Origin: Bradyrhizobium sp. SZCCT0148
GTDB taxonomy: Bacteria > Pseudomonadota > Alphaproteobacteria > Rhizobiales > Xanthobacteraceae
Reading direction: 5' to 3'
DNA length: 64,000 nucleotides
Assembly: GCF_018129985.1 (NCBI RefSeq)
Contig: NZ_JAFCKT010000001.1
Location: forward strand, 1 to 64,000
The notes beneath the pieces were generated by a model that ran no database searches, had not been told where the DNA came from, and saw only the letters and a list, made by a program, of their open reading frames with translations. This document shows, in pieces, positions 7,092 to 16,187 of the stretch; positions within the stretch are counted from its first letter, which is position 1; the number at the start of each line of letters is the position of its first letter. A program made the position numbers and the translations under genes.

Positions 7092-8195
7092 GTGAAGGCG
7101 ACAATACAGACCACGGGCGGTGCGGCCGAGATCGAGACCGACGTCGAGTCCGCGAAGCGGCTCGTTGCGTTTGTCTTAGCCGCTAAGCGGTTGAATGCGG
7201 GGTCTTTCGCGCAAGCGATCGACCGGGTCCGGTTCGCCATCAACACGAAGTACAGTGTCGAGGGCCGTGAGATAATCGCCGAAACCTGGTTTACTCATCC
7301 TGACGTTAACGAAGAGGCATTCGAGTCGTTTGCCCTGCGGCTACGTCCGATCATCTACGAACGGGATGTTTGTCATTTTGAAAAGGTGATTTCGATCTCG
7401 CGCTCGATGTTCGCCAACGTTCCGGCGACCCTGGCAGGGCTGACAGATATCGAGACGCTCTATCATTCAGAAAGGCTGACCGAGCAGCTTTCTAAAATGG
7501 AGGCGCTCGCAGAGGCCGTCAAAACTTCGAAATGGCCTGTCGTGAACCTATGGAACGTTGTCTTCGGCGGCAATTTCTGGATGCGCCGGTCGTACCATGA
7601 TGAGCTTTTTCGCTATGGCTTTTTGTATCACTGGAACGCCCAGGGCGATAAGTGGATGCAATACCGCGAAATCGAGAAAGCCGCGGGCGGGAGGGAGAAC
7701 GTCCTTCGCTGCATGATCCCGTTTTTTCAATGCCACCATCTTGCCATTACGCGCCTCCAGCAGGTGCTGATCCCCGCTCTGCAGGCGCTGGGATTAGGCG
7801 CAGAAATCGAAAGTGGCATGGCACAAGCGACTGACGATGAGAAATTCGCAGATCCCAGCGCGTCGGACACCGACCTTGTTCAGAGCAAGCGGGATATGTC
7901 TGAACCTGCTGAACATGGTCATGTAAACAACGAGGAATCGTCGGTACTGGACGTGTTGGGAATGGTACGGTCGCTCTTGCCTGGCCAGCATCTGATCGAA
8001 AGGCATTCTTGGGCATTCAGAGAGGGAGAGATGAAGCGGACACTTTCGCTGGAAGCATCCGAGGGCGTTCAACCTCCGCCGGTAAGGCGTGACCGACCTA
8101 TGCAGATTGCTCCGGTAGGAATGATGATAGACATCATCCCTGCCGGCCAGACGTCAGTGACGCTCGAAGCGACGCCCTACATTTCATCTCGCTGA
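7092..8195 (+). CDS. Tn7-like cargo gene, protein of unknown function
   Basis: I do not recognise this protein (367 residues from the GTG at 7092). The frame is open back to an ATG at 6978, but that stretch consists of the terminator hairpin, so the GTG preceded by GAGGAAA is preferred. The first ~240 residues look folded, with many aromatic and charged residues and a segment VVNLWNVVFGGNFWMRRSYHDELFR reduced here to its core NVVFGGNFWM; the rest is a polar tail rich in Asp, Glu, Ser and Pro. No signal peptide or membrane helix is evident. The codon use and A+T content differ from the transposition genes, as expected of recently acquired cargo. Defence cargo is common in this kind of transposon, but nothing in the sequence proves that here. 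Confidence 0.65.
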   Translation: MKATIQTTGGAAEIETDVESAKRLVAFVLAAKRLNAGSFAQAIDRVRFAINTKYSVEGREIIAETWFTHPDVNEEAFESFALRLRPIIYERDVCHFEKVISISRSMFANVPATLAGLTDIETLYHSERLTEQLSKMEALAEAVKTSKWPVVNLWNVVFGGNFWMRRSYHDELFRYGFLYHWNAQGDKWMQYREIEKAAGGRENVLRCMIPFFQCHHLAITRLQQVLIPALQALGLGAEIESGMAQATDDEKFADPSASDTDLVQSKRDMSEPAEHGHVNNEESSVLDVLGMVRSLLPGQHLIERHSWAFREGEMKRTLSLEASEGVQPPPVRRDRPMQIAPVGMMIDIIPAGQTSVTLEATPYISSR

Positions 8196-8293
8196 CGATG
8201 CTCCATCGGTCCCGGACGAGGGCGTTGCCGATCTGAAAGTACCAATCGCGGGTCTGTACGGGGCCGTGGATTGCTGTGGTGGCAGCGGTAAGG

Positions 8294-8500
8294 TCAGCCC
8301 GCTTTCGGGGCTGCGGCCCGCCTCGCCAGCCATTCTCGGCACGCGGTCTCGACGGCCTTCGACATCTTCGTGCCGTCCTCGATCGCGGCGATCTTCACCT
8401 GCTTAATCACCGTTTCGTCCATGAGCACCAGCATCTGTTTGGTGCCGGCGGGGAGCCGCGGACCGCTTCGTGAAGTCTTCTTTTTAGGTTCGGTCGGCAT
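8294..8500 (-). CDS. Small ribbon-helix-helix (CopG-like) protein
   Basis: 68 residues. A lysine-rich N-terminus (PTEPKKKTSRSG) is followed by KQMLVLMDETVIKQVKIAA and a second helix MSKAVETACREWLARR. This is the strand-helix-helix layout of RHH DNA-binding proteins, which act as dimers in repressors and antitoxins. It is transcribed away from the nucleotidyltransferase-fold gene. The 143-bp space between them contains a GCGCAC-N9-GTGCGC inverted repeat that could be its operator. It may autoregulate, repress its neighbour, or be an antitoxin; this is inferred. Confidence 0.65.
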   Translation of the reverse strand: MPTEPKKKTSRSGPRLPAGTKQMLVLMDETVIKQVKIAAIEDGTKMSKAVETACREWLARRAAAPKAG

Positions 8501-8561
8501 CGAAAATCCTTGATTCGGCAGTTGCCATCATTGCCGATCAGGGGACGCAGGGCAAAATATC

Positions 8562-8624
8562 GCGCACATTGTTATAGTGCGCAGTTGACTCATAAGAAAG
8601 TTTCTACTAGATTTCAATGCGCAC
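8562..8624 (+). promoter_or_regulatory. Promoter of the nucleotidyltransferase gene with nested operator-like repeats
   Basis: GCGCAC (8562-8567) and GTGCGC (8577-8582) form an inverted repeat separated by 9 bp. A third copy, GCGCAC, lies at 8619-8624. Between them is a good sigma-70-type promoter, TTGACT (8585-8590), 17 bp, TAGATT (8608-8613). A regulator bound to these repeats would cover both core elements. The divergent RHH gene is the obvious candidate. Confidence 0.6.
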
Positions 8625-8643
8625 TAGAACGTAGCGGACAATA

Positions 8644-9591
8644 ATGGTCGATCTTAGGCACATGAATTCGGCTGAAAGGGATCTCTTGGAGACCCTGGCT
8701 GACGTGTGGCCCGAGTATGGCCGATCCCTGCGGGACAAGTACGATCTCGACGGCGGCATGCAGTGGAAGGTCGCGAAGGGCCGCGAGTATCTGACCCGCT
8801 ACCGGCAGGATCCCGAGACCGGCAAGAAGGTCTGGTCGTCGCTGGGGCGCCGAAGCCCCGAGACGGAGGCAATCTACGCCGAATTCATGGGGCGGCGGGC
8901 GACCGCCCGCGAGACCATCCAGACCCATAAGGACGACATCACGCTTGGCGGGCGACTGGCCCGGGCGCGCGGATTGACGCGACTTCCCACCCGGAATGCA
9001 GAGGTCTTGCGGGCTTTTTGGCTGAATTCGGTCGACGCCTCGATCACCCTGTTCTGCGGCGCGTCGCTCTTGGCCTACGAACGCGAAAGTCGCGTGATCG
9101 CCCCGGTCGATCTCGTCCGCGACGACCGCCTGATGTTCGTTTTCGATCCCACCGTCGAAGCCGTGGAGATCGACGGCATAGTGGACGTCTACCAGGAGGT
9201 CGTGGGCGGCAAGGCCCGGGTCCGTCAGCGTGACGACATCATGACCGTTCAGGCCCCCGATGGCGTCGGACTGGACATGGTTTCCGAGCGCTACCTGCTC
9301 GATCGCACGGCCGATGGCGACCAGGCGGACCTGCTGTCCCGGGCGCTTCGGGAGCCGCCATTCAGAGGCGTCACGTTCGCGAGCGACGGGCAGCCCGTCG
9401 CGCTGAAGACTTTCGCCCCGCAGTCATTCGCCATGATGGCTCACGTCATGGCCCAGGAGGACGACCGCTGGCTTGCGAAGGCGGAATTCGCCGGCGCGAT
9501 GGTCCAGGCGCGCTGGGGATTCGAGCCTGAACAGGAGGCGGTGTTTCCGGGTCTCGGTCTCGATCCGGCCGATATGCCGCCGAGAATCTGA
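8644..9591 (+). CDS. GSU2403-like nucleotidyltransferase-fold protein (Tn7-like cargo)
   Basis: 315 residues. The N-terminus (LLETLADVWPEYGRSLRDKY, then a Lys/Tyr-rich stretch, and ETEAIYAEFMGRR) resembles the helical part of GSU2403-type nucleotidyltransferase-fold proteins. It is followed by FCGASLLAYE and APVDLVRDDRLMFVFDP, where the catalytic Gly-Ser and Asp-x-Asp would lie. These motifs are not clean, so activity is uncertain. Related nucleotidyltransferases include toxins and defence enzymes. The gene has its own promoter overlapped by operator-like repeats, opposite an RHH gene, which suggests a regulated two-gene cargo module. The family assignment is from memory and tentative. Confidence 0.55.
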   Translation: MVDLRHMNSAERDLLETLADVWPEYGRSLRDKYDLDGGMQWKVAKGREYLTRYRQDPETGKKVWSSLGRRSPETEAIYAEFMGRRATARETIQTHKDDITLGGRLARARGLTRLPTRNAEVLRAFWLNSVDASITLFCGASLLAYERESRVIAPVDLVRDDRLMFVFDPTVEAVEIDGIVDVYQEVVGGKARVRQRDDIMTVQAPDGVGLDMVSERYLLDRTADGDQADLLSRALREPPFRGVTFASDGQPVALKTFAPQSFAMMAHVMAQEDDRWLAKAEFAGAMVQARWGFEPEQEAVFPGLGLDPADMPPRI

Positions 9592-10097
9592 CGGTTGCGC
9601 GGTGGGGGCCCAGGGAATGTCGAAAATGGTTAACGAAATTCTTCAAGGATTCGTCTGCCGCAATCCCGAAATCCGCCGACCCCTGTAATCAGCTGGTTTC
9701 CTGAAAATCGTTGGCAGACGAGTCCTTGGAAAAGAGTCCAGAAGTCACTGTGCCACAAGGGTTTCTACTAATTTTGGTCGGCGCGCAAAAACAGGAATCT
9801 TCTTGCCGATCGCTACGATCGCAGCTTACCTGAGCATCGGGAACGAGAGGAAAACAGACCCAGACACGTAACCCGCAACGAAAAGGGGCGGCCCGTTTGC
9901 ACCGGAACCGCCCCCAAATCGACTGGCCGAAGCGTCGACCAGACCGCACCCGCTAAGGCGATCTGATCTTCGCTCAATCGTCCGCTTCTCGCAAGCGGCA
10001 TTGCGCCGGATGTCCGGCTGTCGGCTCCCCACCATGAGCATGCTTAACGCCGGCCCCAAACCGGCGAACGGCATCGCTTTGCCGAAAGCCGAGGATC
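9592..10097. other. 506-bp non-coding leader upstream of tnsA with several hairpins
   Basis: No convincing gene. Four stem-loops are visible: GGGGCGG (9885-9891) with CCGCCCC (9908-9914), followed on the minus strand by T4; CCGCTT (9982) with AAGCGG (9998); GCCGGA (10005) with TCCGGC (10018); and CGCCGG (10048) with CCGGCG (10066). The region must contain the tns promoter. It could also hold a regulatory or antisense RNA. The segment GTTTCTACTA..ATTT near 9762 resembles the promoter segment near 8600. Confidence 0.45.
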
Positions 10098-10826
10098 ATG
10101 ACGACGACGTGGAAGACGCTCGAAGACTATCTGAAGCCGAACCCCAACCTGCGGCCGCCGGTCGCAATCAAGGTCTGGACCCCGCCCCGCCGTAGCCGCG
10201 GCAAGCGCAAGATCTCGCTGCGCTCGAAGGGGTCGTCCAGGGGCGGCTTCCAGGCGAACGGCAACGCCACCGCCTACGAATCGAACCTCGAGCTGGACGC
10301 GGCGCTGTCGCTCCTGGCGCGGCCCGACGTCGTCGACGTCATCGACCAGTATCCGCAGGTCTCCTACGTCGATGCGGACGGGGTCCGCCACCGCTTCACC
10401 TTCGACTTCATGTCGATCCACATCGACGGCTCGCGCATGGCGCACTCCGTGAAGCCGAAGGACAAGGTCGAAGCGTCGCGCGTCGAGGAGATTCACGGCT
10501 TCATCCGCCGGCAGATCTCGCCGAAGGTCGCCACCCACGTGAATCTCGTCACCGAAGAGAAGCTGACGGACGAAGACCGCTTCAACGCGCGCCTGATCCA
10601 TACCGTCCGCCGCAAGCCCTACCCCGACGACGACGCGATCATCGCACGCCTGATCTCCGGCCTGCACGGCTCGACCACCCTCGGTGCGCTGGCCAAGGCC
10701 AGCGGCCGCCGCGGTTTCGGCTATCGCGCCGCCGCCCGTGCGGTCGCCGCCGGCAAGCTGCGTCTCGTCCGCCACGGCCGCATGGTCTCCAAAGCGGTCG
10801 TGTGCCGCCCCAGCGACAAGATCTGA
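10098..10826 (+). CDS. tnsA: TnsA-like endonuclease of the Tn7-like transposon
   Basis: 242 residues. TnsA makes the 5' strand cuts at transposon ends, so that Tn7-type elements move by cut-and-paste, and works in a complex with TnsB. The restriction-endonuclease-like core is visible: AYESNLELDAA (Glu61 or Glu65), FTFDFM (Asp103), and HSVKPK (Lys119), equivalent to the Glu, Asp and Gln-x-Lys of E. coli TnsA. The C-terminal ~60 residues form the small domain that contacts TnsC in the family. GAGG precedes the ATG at 10098. First gene of the operon, 9 bp before tnsB. Confidence 0.88.
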   Translation: MTTTWKTLEDYLKPNPNLRPPVAIKVWTPPRRSRGKRKISLRSKGSSRGGFQANGNATAYESNLELDAALSLLARPDVVDVIDQYPQVSYVDADGVRHRFTFDFMSIHIDGSRMAHSVKPKDKVEASRVEEIHGFIRRQISPKVATHVNLVTEEKLTDEDRFNARLIHTVRRKPYPDDDAIIARLISGLHGSTTLGALAKASGRRGFGYRAAARAVAAGKLRLVRHGRMVSKAVVCRPSDKI

Positions 10827-10835
10827 GGAAGTAAC

Positions 10836-13169
10836 ATGGCCAAGCTTCGCATCGATCCTCCGGCACCTGCTCCCCGCCCCCGCGGCGGCGTCCGGCTGCG
10901 TTTCGGCCGTCACGACCGCATGGTCATCGACGGCGTCGAATACACCATCCTCGACCACGACAGGACCTCTGTCACGATCGCTCGCGCCGACAACGCCGAC
11001 GCGACGCAGACCCTCAGCCGCGAGCAGGTCGATGTGGTGCGCTTCAGCCCGGGTTTCCGGCTGGACCGCAACTTCTATCGTCCTGGGGTCGCGAAGGCCC
11101 GCATGCATGCCGGCGTGGATCATCTGAGCGACCTGCCGCAGGAGGAGCAGGCCGACATCATGTGGAAGTTCGCCTACTGCGTGGCGTACATCCGCATGGT
11201 CGAAGACGCGAAGAAGAGCAAGAAGAAGATCGCCAAGGACGACAGGTTCGCCATCGCGATCAAGGCGATGAGGGAAAAGGCCAAGGAGAGCGGAAAGAAG
11301 GTCGGCAGCGACGACGTGCTGGCGGTGATCATCGAGGCCATCGCGGAAGAGATCGAGAAGACCGAAACGGCGAACGTCTCCCAGAACAAGCGCAAGCGCG
11401 CCGGCCGCAAGGTCGTCGTCCGCAAGCCGCCCGGGCCGCGATGCCTCCGCGACTGGGTGAAAGCTCTCGTCGCCGGCAACATGAATCCGTTGGCGCTGCG
11501 CACGGACCACCGCAAGTGCGGGAACAAGAAGGCTCGCTTCAACGCGCTGGAGTACGCCATCCTCTATGAGTTCTCCCTACGCGTCGCCACGCCGGAGAAA
11601 CCGGACGTCTCGGTCGTGTGGCGGGACATGTCGTCGCACATCGAGAAGCTGAACAAAGAGCGTCGCGACGCTGGTCTTCCGGACCTGAAGACGCCGTCCT
11701 ACACCTGCCTGCTCGACGAGGTCGCGAAGATCCCGGCGTTCGATCTCATGGCCGGTCAGGAAGGGGAGGAACGCGCCAAGAATTACTTCCGCGCCGTCAC
11801 CACGGGCCTTGCCGACGTCGTTCGGCCGCTCGAGCGCGTCGAGATCGACGAGTGGACCGTCGACTTGCATATCCTGCTGATCCTGACTGGCGTCTGGAAC
11901 ACCTACACCGACGAGCAGAAGGCCAGGGTGCCGAGGGTGAGGCTGGTGCTGTGCCTCGCCATCTGCGTGGCGACGAAGTGCGTCGTCGGAATGAGCCTCG
12001 CCCGCAAGGCTTCGTCGGCCAACGCGATCCGGACGCTCGACATGATCGTCTCGGACAAGCAGCCGTACGCGGATGCGGCCGGCGCGTTGACGCCGCTCGA
12101 CATCCACGGGACGCCCGAGATGTTCGTTGCCGACGCCGGCACCAGTTTCGCCAACCTGGACGTGCGGGCGCGGGTCGTGGATCTCGATGTCGTCTTCCAG
12201 ACCACGGTGAGCGCCGTGCCCTTCCTCCGCGGAACGGTCGAGCGCGTGTTCCGCACGACCAACGACAAGTTCATCGCCATGTTCGCCGGGAGGACGTTCT
12301 CCGACGTGGTGGAGAAAGGGGACTACGACAGTCAGGGGCGCGCGAACCTCACCGTTGACGAATTCGCCGAGGCGCTTGTCCGGTACAAGGTGGATCACTA
12401 CCACAACCACCCGCATTCGGGGCTCGGCGGCGAGGCGCCCCGTGCAGCGTGGCTGCGGTTGACCGAGGAATTCGGCGTCGATCCTCCGCCGGACGATCAT
12501 CTGCGGCGCATCGTGTTCGGCGTCGAACTCCATCCGGTCCTCGACGCCAGTGGCCTGCGTGTGCTGGGCGTAGACTACCAGTCGGACGAACTGAACGCGC
12601 ATTTCGTGGCCAAGAAGCACGTCGAAGTGCGCGCGCGGGTCAACCTCATGAACCTTGGGGCGATCTCGGCCAAGATCGGGGGCGACTGGGTTCTGGTCGA
12701 GGGACCGGACGAACTCGAAGGCGTCACCGCCAAGGACTGGATTGCGGCCTGGGATGAATTCCAGCTTCGCAACGCGGCTCTGAACAAGCTGACGAAGCCG
12801 CTTCTGGATGACACGATCGCCCACCTCGTCGAGGTCGGGAAGCTCGGCCGCCAGCGCATGAACATTGCGACCGAGCCGATGTCGCCGAAGGAGATCGCCC
12901 ACCACCATCGCCGAATGAAGATCGGCGTCAAGTTCGTGGCGGAGCGAAAGAGGGCGAAGCGGGCGGGTCCCAGGGATCTCCTTGACGGTGCTCAGGCGGT
13001 CGATGGGCACGACAACGCTGTGGCTCGCGCCGCAGCGCCGAAACGTCGCGCTAAGCCGCGCGTTGCCAAGCGCAGGCCGGCGACGAAGCGGGCTCCCGCG
13101 AAGCCCGCGGCTGCCAAGAACAAGTCCCGCGGAGTGCATTGGGATATCCCCGACGAGGGCGGCAAGTGA
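10836..13169 (+). CDS. tnsB: TnsB-like DDE transposase
   Basis: 777 residues. TnsB binds the end repeats and joins the 3' ends to target DNA. The Mu/retroviral integrase-type core is intact: Asp338 (VEIDEWTVD), Asp433 (VADAGTSF) and Glu469 (GTVERVF), giving a D,D-35-E spacing, followed by HYHNHPHSGLGG. A lysine/arginine-rich N-terminal region (about residues 120-200) and helix-turn-helix-like parts would contact the end repeats. The C-terminal tail is alanine/lysine-rich, like the tails through which TnsB contacts TnsC. GAGGAAG precedes the start. The stop overlaps the tnsC start. Confidence 0.92.
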   Translation: MAKLRIDPPAPAPRPRGGVRLRFGRHDRMVIDGVEYTILDHDRTSVTIARADNADATQTLSREQVDVVRFSPGFRLDRNFYRPGVAKARMHAGVDHLSDLPQEEQADIMWKFAYCVAYIRMVEDAKKSKKKIAKDDRFAIAIKAMREKAKESGKKVGSDDVLAVIIEAIAEEIEKTETANVSQNKRKRAGRKVVVRKPPGPRCLRDWVKALVAGNMNPLALRTDHRKCGNKKARFNALEYAILYEFSLRVATPEKPDVSVVWRDMSSHIEKLNKERRDAGLPDLKTPSYTCLLDEVAKIPAFDLMAGQEGEERAKNYFRAVTTGLADVVRPLERVEIDEWTVDLHILLILTGVWNTYTDEQKARVPRVRLVLCLAICVATKCVVGMSLARKASSANAIRTLDMIVSDKQPYADAAGALTPLDIHGTPEMFVADAGTSFANLDVRARVVDLDVVFQTTVSAVPFLRGTVERVFRTTNDKFIAMFAGRTFSDVVEKGDYDSQGRANLTVDEFAEALVRYKVDHYHNHPHSGLGGEAPRAAWLRLTEEFGVDPPPDDHLRRIVFGVELHPVLDASGLRVLGVDYQSDELNAHFVAKKHVEVRARVNLMNLGAISAKIGGDWVLVEGPDELEGVTAKDWIAAWDEFQLRNAALNKLTKPLLDDTIAHLVEVGKLGRQRMNIATEPMSPKEIAHHHRRMKIGVKFVAERKRAKRAGPRDLLDGAQAVDGHDNAVARAAAPKRRAKPRVAKRRPATKRAPAKPAAAKNKSRGVHWDIPDEGGK

Positions 13170-14266
13170 GCCGCCGCAGGCCCCAGGTGAAGCCGGTGGT
13201 GGACGACGACATCGCCGACCGGCTGGCATCGCTGACGTCCTTCTTGACGGTCGAGGACGGCCGCGTGGCGGCCGTGATGGCCAAGCTCGAGGCCACCTAC
13301 GTGAGGTCGAACCGCGACGAACGTATCGCTGTTCAGATCAAGCGCCTGATCAAGAATGCGGTAAAGAAGCGCTTCAAGAACAAGCCGCTCTCCGGGCGCA
13401 ATCGCCGCGCCGGCGTCGGCTTCGCCGTCGTGGGCGAAAGCGGCTCGGGAAAGACGGAGGCCCTCGAGGTCGCCTTCGCCGAGCATCCGGCCTTCCCGGG
13501 GTACGGCGAGCCGGGGTCCGGCTGCATCCTCGTCAGCGTGCTGGCGCCGGGCTCGTGCACCCTCGGCCAACTCGGCTACACCGTCCTCGAGGCGCTCAAC
13601 TACGACCCCGACTCCGATACGGTCTTGCGCGAGAACGAGGTCTGGAAGCGCGTCAGGGCACAGTTGAGGGCGCAGAAGATCCTGTTTCTCCACATCGACG
13701 ACTTCGGAAACGTGCTGCACCAGGCGAGCAAGAAGGAGCTCAAGAAGATCAGGGACACGCTGCGCAACCTGATGATCTCCCGGATCTGGCCGGTCCACCT
13801 GATCCTCAGCGGCACCGACGAGATCGTGGCTGTGACCAAGGGCGACCGTCAACTCTCCCGCCGCCTCAAGTACGTCGTTTTCGAAGATCTCGGCCCGGAG
13901 GACGACGCGGCATGGATCGCCGACGTCGTCGAGAGCTTCGCGAAGGCGGTCGGGCTGAAGGTCGCCAAGCAGGAGGAGGATCTGGTGCCCCGGCTGCGCC
14001 GGGCGGCGGCCTTCCAGATGGGCTTGGTGATCGAGATCTTGCTCGAGGCCATCACGCTGTGCGTCGAGGGCCGTCGCCGGACCGTTGGCCGGAAGGACTT
14101 CGCGGAAGCCTATGCCGAGCGCACGATGCAGCCGGAGGCCCTGAACATGTTCTTGTCGCCGAACTGGATGGACCTCGACCCTAGCGTCATCCTGGAAGAG
14201 GAGGAAGAAGAGGAGCTGTCGGTCGGTCCGAGCAAAAACGTCCGCAAGACCACCAGGAAGTTCTGA
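13166..14266 (+). CDS. tnsC: TnsC-like AAA+ ATPase, transposition regulator
   Basis: 366 residues from the GTG at 13166, whose GTGA overlaps the tnsB stop and implies coupled translation. An in-frame ATG at 13139 would overlap tnsB further. Walker A is GESGSGKT (residues 90-97), Walker B ILFLHIDDFGN, and sensor I LILSGTDE. TnsC-type ATPases assemble on DNA, link the target-site protein (TniQ/TnsD) to the TnsAB transposase, and provide target immunity. The C-terminus is acidic (a run of Glu) and then basic. The stop overlaps the tniQ start by one base. Confidence 0.9.
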   Translation: MSRRRPQVKPVVDDDIADRLASLTSFLTVEDGRVAAVMAKLEATYVRSNRDERIAVQIKRLIKNAVKKRFKNKPLSGRNRRAGVGFAVVGESGSGKTEALEVAFAEHPAFPGYGEPGSGCILVSVLAPGSCTLGQLGYTVLEALNYDPDSDTVLRENEVWKRVRAQLRAQKILFLHIDDFGNVLHQASKKELKKIRDTLRNLMISRIWPVHLILSGTDEIVAVTKGDRQLSRRLKYVVFEDLGPEDDAAWIADVVESFAKAVGLKVAKQEEDLVPRLRRAAAFQMGLVIEILLEAITLCVEGRRRTVGRKDFAEAYAERTMQPEALNMFLSPNWMDLDPSVILEEEEEEELSVGPSKNVRKTTRKF

Positions 14267-16134
14267 TGAAGCTCCCGGCAACGCTCGATCAGTGCGCGTC
14301 CGAGCCGCCGACCAGCCTGCTCTCGCGGCTCGCCTTCCTCAACGGCCTGACGGCGCTAGAGCTCTGCGGCGACTTCGGACTCGATTTCCAGGGCATCGTG
14401 GACGGCGCCGACGGTGCCGTCGCCGACCTGGCCGAGCTGGCCGGGCTCCCCGCGGCGGGCCTCATGGAGTTTGCTTTCGTTCGTGGCAAGGGCTTCGATT
14501 ATCAGCATCGGGGCGAGATGTTCGTCCGCGACATGCTGAGACGCCGGCGCGTGATGGTTTGCCCGGAATGCCTTCGGGCGGACGTGGCCGCGAATTCCGA
14601 TCCGGACCGGGATCCGGAGGCGGTGGTCTTCAACCGCGCCGATTGGTGCATCGAGGCGGTGGCTACCTGCGCGGTCCACGGTCTCGGCCTGGTCGAGGTC
14701 GCGAGCGCCGATGAATACGGACTCCGCCATGATTTCGCGCGGCTGGTCGCGCCGTCGCTGCCGCGTCTGGATGCGCTGTCGAGCAGCGCCGTCCGGCGGC
14801 GGCCGACCGGCCTGGAGGACTACGTTTCGGCGAGGCTGGCGAAGCGATCGGCGCCGGTCGGCCTGCTCGACACACTCGAGATTCACGTCGCGATCACGCT
14901 TTGCCAGCTCGTCGGAGCTATGAAGCTCTACGGGCGCACGGTGGATTTCGATCGCCTCGACGAAGAACGGCGTCGTCTGGGTGGACACGCCGGATTTTTG
15001 ATCCTGCGCGGCGGCGCGGAGGCGTTCACCGGGTTTCTGGAGGACATCCAGCACGACTTCTCCCTGCTACGCAAAGGGGGGCTCTACGGGCCCGCCGCAG
15101 CGATCGGCTCGTTGTTCAAGCTCCTGAAGACCCGCCGGCAGCGCGTCTATCCGCGGCATGCGGCGTTCGCGCCCGTGCGGTCGTTCGTAACCGACTTCGT
15201 GCTCAATAGCTTCGCCCTGCGGTCGGGAGAGGAGTTCTTGGGCAAGGTGGTCGACGAGCGCCGGCTGCACTCGGTCTGGTCCTTGGCGGACGAAACCGGC
15301 CTCAATCCGCATCGGCTGAAGAAGGTCTTGCACGGGTTCGGCGTGATCGGCGATCGCCAGATGGCTTATTCGTTCCACAAGATCGCGTTCGACGCCCGCG
15401 CCGGCTTGGAGGCGGTGGAATTGGAGAGGCAGTCCTTGGCCATCCCAGAGGTCGCAAAGCACATCGGTGCGACGGCCGCGGACGCAGCGCGCCTCGCGCG
15501 GGACGGGTTCATCCGACCGGTCGCGATGCCGCCGAAATCGAAGGTCAGGCCGCGCTACGCGATCTCGGAGCTCGATGCCTTCGTCGGGAGCATCCTGCGG
15601 AACGCCAAGCCCGTGGCGGCACGATCGAAGGGACAGATTTCGATGAAGGACGTGCCGCGGCGGACGAGCAGGCCGACGGCGGTTGTCTTGCGTCACCTGC
15701 TCGACGGGCATCTGAAGAGCACCTTCAGGCTTACCGGAAAGCACGGCTATGCCGCCCTTCTCCTCGATCTGGCCGAGGTGATGCGCATCGTACGGGACCG
15801 GGACCACGGTGGGCTGAAGCTCCGGCAGGCGACCGTCGCGATCTGCACCTCCGAGCCGGTAGCGCGTGCCCTGATCAAGGAGGGCTACATCAAGACGGTC
15901 GTCGTCAGGAATCCCGTGACCAGGCAAGAGCAGGTCGTGGTGATGCCGGCCGAGGTCGAGGCCTTCCGCAAGACGTTCATCTCGGCGTGGCTTCTGGCCC
16001 GCGAGCGGGGAATGCACCCTACCACCGTCAGGAGGGCGATGGAGCGCGCCGGGATTGAGCCGGCCTTCGCACCGCTCAAGATTGGCGGTTGGATCTATCG
16101 GCGTGACGACGTGCCGGCGTCACTAGAGGTTTGA
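14266..16134 (+). CDS. tniQ: TniQ/TnsD-family target-selection protein
   Basis: 622 residues. The N-terminal TniQ domain is recognisable by PPTSLLSRLAFLNGL and by the zinc-binding set Cys99-x2-Cys102 ... Cys135-x2-His138 (VCPECLRAD and TCAVHGLGL). The long C-terminal part contains repeated helix-turn-helix-like segments (for example IPEVAKHIGATAADAARL and ARERGMHPTTVRRAMERAG), as in TnsD proteins, which read a specific chromosomal site. The size and single copy suggest that this protein directs insertion beside dcd. Last gene of the operon, followed by a terminator and the right end. Confidence 0.87.
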   Translation: MKLPATLDQCASEPPTSLLSRLAFLNGLTALELCGDFGLDFQGIVDGADGAVADLAELAGLPAAGLMEFAFVRGKGFDYQHRGEMFVRDMLRRRRVMVCPECLRADVAANSDPDRDPEAVVFNRADWCIEAVATCAVHGLGLVEVASADEYGLRHDFARLVAPSLPRLDALSSSAVRRRPTGLEDYVSARLAKRSAPVGLLDTLEIHVAITLCQLVGAMKLYGRTVDFDRLDEERRRLGGHAGFLILRGGAEAFTGFLEDIQHDFSLLRKGGLYGPAAAIGSLFKLLKTRRQRVYPRHAAFAPVRSFVTDFVLNSFALRSGEEFLGKVVDERRLHSVWSLADETGLNPHRLKKVLHGFGVIGDRQMAYSFHKIAFDARAGLEAVELERQSLAIPEVAKHIGATAADAARLARDGFIRPVAMPPKSKVRPRYAISELDAFVGSILRNAKPVAARSKGQISMKDVPRRTSRPTAVVLRHLLDGHLKSTFRLTGKHGYAALLLDLAEVMRIVRDRDHGGLKLRQATVAICTSEPVARALIKEGYIKTVVVRNPVTRQEQVVVMPAEVEAFRKTFISAWLLARERGMHPTTVRRAMERAGIEPAFAPLKIGGWIYRRDDVPASLEV

Positions 16135-16187
16135 AGCGTCGACTGCGAGGGCGCCTTGCCGGTGTAAATTCTCGGATTTTACCCAAT

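Noticed and set aside
11577..13229. 550-codon minus-strand frame opposite tnsB
   Set aside because: Shadow of tnsB. No domain, composition typical of antisense frames.
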